From the NCBI GenBank assembly GCA_047601745.1, contig JASGIS010000001.1, positions 2,418,001 through 2,482,000 on the forward strand: 64,000 bases of DNA, given 5' to 3'. Made by a program: the position numbers and the translations under genes. Positions 61,318 through 64,000 of the stretch are shown piece after piece (positions within the stretch are counted from its first letter, which is position 1; each line of letters begins with the position of its first letter). This DNA is from JAKPAM01 sp047601745. Its GTDB lineage: Bacteria; Pseudomonadota; Gammaproteobacteria; Burkholderiales; Burkholderiaceae_E. The notes below the pieces were generated by a model. It saw nothing but the letters and a program-made list of their open reading frames with translations, did no database searches and was not told the DNA's origin.

Positions 61318-62748
61318 TCAGCTGCCCAGTCGCAGCGTCGGCGGCCGCATCGTCGGGCCGGTGCTGCCGATCAGGCGCTGCGGACGGGTCGAGGCCGCCG
61401 ACGGCAGCACCGCCAGCACCGGCACGCCGCTGGCCTGCAGCAGGTCCTCGGGATCGCGCAGCGGACGCTGGATGACTTCCATCGTCAGGGCCGCCAGCAC
61501 GGCGATGATCAGGCCCAGGATCGCCCCGATCACCGTGTTCAGCAGCGGTTGCGGGCGCGAGGGTTCGGTCGGCACCGTGGCCCGCGTCAGGATCGAGACG
61601 TTCGACGCGCGGTTCTGGCTTTCGAGGTTGGTTTCGTTGAAGCGCTGGGTCACGACGTCCAGCGCGCGCTGCGCGCTCTGCACCTCGCGCTCGAGCACGT
61701 TGAGCTGGTCGCGGGCGGCGCGCAGCTTCATCACCTTGGCCTTCTGCGCCTCGACCGCGTTGCGCAGCTCGGCTTCGCGCTGCACGTTGACGGTGTTCAG
61801 CGACGAGATGCTGCCGGCCACGCGCGAGGTCTCGGTCGCCAGGCGGCTGCGCAAGCCGTCGACCTCGGCCTGGGCGCTCATGTATTCGGGGTGGTTGCGG
61901 CCCAGACGCTGGGACAACTGCTCGAGGCGGGCCTCGGCGCGGCCCAGATCGGCCTTGAGGGTCTGGATCAGCGGGTTGGCGACGACGTCGGGCATCGAGT
62001 CGCGGTCGCTGCGGCCGAGCGTGTCGCGGCGCGAACGGCTCTCGCTGAGGGCCGTCTGCACGATGACCAGTTGCTGCGACAGTTCGTTCAGGCGGTTGTT
62101 CTCGACGTCGTAGCGTTCGTCGGTGGCGACGATGCCGCTGGCCTGCTGGGCCGCCGACAGCTTGGACTGCGCCTGTTCGAGTTGCAGGCGGGCGGTCTTC
62201 GATTGTTCTTCGAACCAGATGCGGAAGTTCTTGGCCGGTTCGGTCTTCAGGTCGACCGAGGCCGCGACGTACGAATCGGCGAACGCGTTGACGATCCGCT
62301 CGACGAGGATCGGGTCGGTCCCCTCGTAGCTGATCGTGATCGTGCTGCCCTCGCGCGACGACGAGACCGTCAGTTTCCTGAGCAGCGCGTCGCCGACCAT
62401 CGCGCGCAGGGTTTCGGGCGACGGCGTCGTGCCTTCGGGCACGCTGACGCCCAGCAGGCCGGGGTTGTCCATCAGGCCGATCGTGTCGATGACCTTACCG
62501 ACGACGCGCTGGCTGCGGATGATGTCGTTCTGCGTCGACAGGTACGATTGGATCGTATACGGCGTGCCGACCGCGCCGCCGAGCACCGGATCCGTGCCGC
62601 GCATGTCGACGACCACCGTGGTCGCGGCCGTGTACTTCTTCGTGATGATCAAGCTGACCACCACGGTCGTCAGGACCGTGATCAGGAAGATCGCGCCGAC
62701 GAGCTTGATGCGCGCCTTGACGATCCGGAAGAGTTGACCCAATACCAT
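61318..62748 (-). CDS. EpsF-type chain-length determinant (Wzz/Wzc-like)
   Basis: 476 residues. Two membrane helices ('LVGAIFLITVLTTVVVSLII' and near 435-455 'NTVIGAILGLIIAVLAALTM') flank a long periplasmic region with coiled coils (about 190-400). The proline-rich second membrane segment ('TEPSRPQPLL') is the Wzz signature. Separate from its kinase, as in EpsF/EpsG systems. First gene of the EPS operon; GGGGAA precedes the ATG at 62748. Confidence 0.88.
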   Translation of the reverse strand: MVLGQLFRIVKARIKLVGAIFLITVLTTVVVSLIITKKYTAATTVVVDMRGTDPVLGGAVGTPYTIQSYLSTQNDIIRSQRVVGKVIDTIGLMDNPGLLGVSVPEGTTPSPETLRAMVGDALLRKLTVSSSREGSTITISYEGTDPILVERIVNAFADSYVAASVDLKTEPAKNFRIWFEEQSKTARLQLEQAQSKLSAAQQASGIVATDERYDVENNRLNELSQQLVIVQTALSESRSRRDTLGRSDRDSMPDVVANPLIQTLKADLGRAEARLEQLSQRLGRNHPEYMSAQAEVDGLRSRLATETSRVAGSISSLNTVNVQREAELRNAVEAQKAKVMKLRAARDQLNVLEREVQSAQRALDVVTQRFNETNLESQNRASNVSILTRATVPTEPSRPQPLLNTVIGAILGLIIAVLAALTMEVIQRPLRDPEDLLQASGVPVLAVLPSAASTRPQRLIGSTGPTMRPPTLRLGS

Positions 62749-63327
62749 GAAAATTCCCCGAATAAGGCTCGAGTGGAGTTTAAAGCGAGAGGGGGGTGGA
62801 TCCAGTGGAAAAACCCGCAGCAGCCGATCTATTTTCCTCGATTGCCAGGCTCGGACAAGGACATAGTTCACCGTCGCCGGAGTGCGTCGGCCCGTGCATG
62901 GCTCGGGCGCTCCCGTGTTTCGAACTCGGCCTCTACCGTAACCACCGGACGGCGTGCGTCAAAGCCGCCCTCGACCAGTGGCCGGTGCAAGCGGAATGCC
63001 GGTGCTTCCGGCCAAGCCGCGTCGATCACTGCATCCAGTCGCGGATCTGGTCGGATCCAGACAAGGTCCGCGAGATTTCGACCGTTCGTCGGCGGGCGAT
63101 CGTATCGGATCGACCGGTGGCGACGGGCCGGTCGGCGAGCCCGATCGGGTCATCATCGGCCGGCAAAAACACGACGGCGTCCTCGAAGGACGCCGTCGCC
63201 GCGGGAAGCCGGCATCAGTGTGCCGGCAGGAAGTCGATTCAGGAAGTCCCTTGTTGCTGCTGGGCAACATTATGCGTTCGTCGTGTTGACAGCGTCGACA
63301 TTCGGGTCTTTTACCCGGAGATTGTTG
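62749..63327. other. 579-bp gene-free control region upstream of the EPS operon
   Basis: Open frames here are weak and without motifs; I support no gene. It should hold the EPS promoter (minus strand, right of 62749), but no convincing hexamers or sigma-54 site were seen. It also contains a stem GCCGGCA-N6-TGCCGGC (about 63206-63227), a direct repeat ggaagtc, and the strong minus-strand terminator of the right-edge gene. Confidence 0.5.
63164..63197 (-). terminator. Rho-independent terminator of the right-edge gene
   Basis: On the minus strand a perfect 12-bp stem (CGACGGCGTCCT with AGGACGCCGTCG, plus-strand 63171-63182 and 63186-63197) with a 3-base loop is followed after two bases by TTTTT (plus-strand A run 63164-63168). 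It lies 130 bp downstream of the stop at 63328. Insulates the EPS operon from upstream transcription. Confidence 0.85.
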
Positions 63328-64000
63328 TCATTCGAGCGGAGGCGGCGCGGCGCGAAACGCGGCTTCGCTGATGCCGCCGCCGGGCTCCTGCCTGCCGACG
63401 TCGGAGAACGTCGTCGCGCTGAACGACTGCCAGTCGCTGGTGACGCGCTTGCTGCGGGCCGTCATCGCCGACGGCACGACGAAGGTCCAGTTGGTGGCCG
63501 GATCCTTGTAATAGTCGGCGCCGATCTGGACCAGGTAGCGGGCATTGGCGCGATCGTCGGGGCGCTTCGGATCGTCGACGACCAGGCGCGCCTGCAGCGT
63601 GACGAACAGCGCGGCGACGTCGGTCGGGTCGATCGGCACGCGGCCTTTCTCCCACCAGCCGTGCCACGCGTAGTTGACGTCGGTCGGCGGCTTGATTTCG
63701 CTCGAACCGTCGGCGCCGATGCGCCGATCCTCGAGCGTCGTGGCGCCGAACAGCGACGACTTGCCGTAGACGGCGCCGGCGGCGCCCGGGCTGGTGCCGA
63801 TGGCGACCCATCGTCCGCTGGCCCTGCTCTGGTAATACGCGCGGAAATTGCGGATCTGCACGCGCGTATTGACCGCGTCGTGGCCGACGCCGTCGAAGAT
63901 CACGACCCAGGGCAGCACCGCGCGCAGGTAGTCGCCGCCCGCGCGACCGGGGTTCGCGGCTTTCCACCACGACGGCGTGTTCGACAGCCGCGGGTCGTTG
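63328..64000 (-). CDS. Hypothetical protein, N-terminal part outside the window
   Basis: The frame is open to base 63999, so the start is beyond the right edge; the GTG at 63918 is an internal candidate. At least 223 residues are visible: 'PSWWKAANPGRAGGDYLRAV', 'VRIQ'-like strands around 'TRVQIRNFRAYYQSR', 'NYAWHGWWEKGRVPIDPTDV' and 'NARYLVQIGADYYKDPATNW'. Aromatic-rich, beta-type sequence without Cys. I do not recognise a named domain; possibly an envelope or polysaccharide-associated protein given the EPS operon next door. Ends in Ala/Pro. Confidence 0.7.
   Translation of the reverse strand, partial: NDPRLSNTPSWWKAANPGRAGGDYLRAVLPWVVIFDGVGHDAVNTRVQIRNFRAYYQSRASGRWVAIGTSPGAAGAVYGKSSLFGATTLEDRRIGADGSSEIKPPTDVNYAWHGWWEKGRVPIDPTDVAALFVTLQARLVVDDPKRPDDRANARYLVQIGADYYKDPATNWTFVVPSAMTARSKRVTSDWQSFSATTFSDVGRQEPGGGISEAAFRAAPPPLE

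Noticed and set aside
62796..63371. Open frames in the EPS upstream region
   Set aside because: No motifs, no ribosome-binding sites at the starts, and they cover hairpins and the terminator.

Overview
The window is a dense, GC-rich (roughly two-thirds or more G+C by eye) stretch of chromosome from a betaproteobacterium, most likely order Burkholderiales. The evidence is the set of neighbourhoods: DUF484-xerC; hslVU; argB / pyrimidine 5'-nucleotidase / slmA; gpmA-ctpA-moeB facing rhodanese-grxC-secB-gpsA-trmL; and comF / bioC / DUF2244 / coxB-coxA-small assembly protein-ctaG-DUF2970-coxC-SURF1. I cannot name the genus. No rRNA, tRNA, prophage, insertion sequence or CRISPR array was seen.

Layout. 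1-2149: end of a DUF484 gene, xerC, and a convergent universal stress protein. 2377-4673: a TerC-family membrane protein diverges from a LysR regulator whose leader carries a very clear yybP-ykoY (manganese) riboswitch. 4771-8062: an SH3 envelope protein, a DbpA-type RNA helicase built around minisatellite repeats, and a YbhB/PEBP protein. 8147-10259: a zinc-type module (Fur/Zur-like regulator, CobW GTPase, a DksA that has lost three of its four zinc cysteines). 10400-16850: a double-STAS protein, hslVU, a small cysteine-rich CWC protein, argB, nucleotidase and slmA. 16894-26362: amidase, DUF2214, a copper-type operon (His-rich protein, TolC-like lipoprotein, Tat-exported multicopper oxidase), a CPA1 Na+/H+ antiporter, a small unknown protein and a methyltransferase. 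26362-26522: a 161-bp imperfect palindrome between convergent units. 26636-32426: a czcCBA-type heavy-metal efflux operon. 32455-42156: housekeeping genes. 42297-48591: the aa3-type cytochrome oxidase operon. 48673-52144: rfbBACD for dTDP-L-rhamnose. 52251-62748: an eight-gene exopolysaccharide operon on the opposite strand (EpsF/EpsG-type length control and kinase, polymerase, flippase, three glycosyltransferases, RmlD-like reductase). 63328-64000: an unknown protein that runs off the right edge.

Themes. Metal handling recurs: manganese riboswitch with TerC, zinc module, copper oxidase, Czc efflux, copper-dependent oxidase assembly. The rml genes should supply dTDP-rhamnose to the facing EPS operon. 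A second theme is short tandem repeats, mostly with units of 9 or 18 bp, in intergenic DNA and in frame inside proteins (xerC tail, helicase head, oxidase Tat leader). Several conserved enzymes (Fur, GpsA, ComF, CtaG) also carry low-complexity insertions or tails. The most novel-looking observations are the riboswitch in front of a LysR gene, the 161-bp palindrome and the 14-copy repeat in the oxidase leader.
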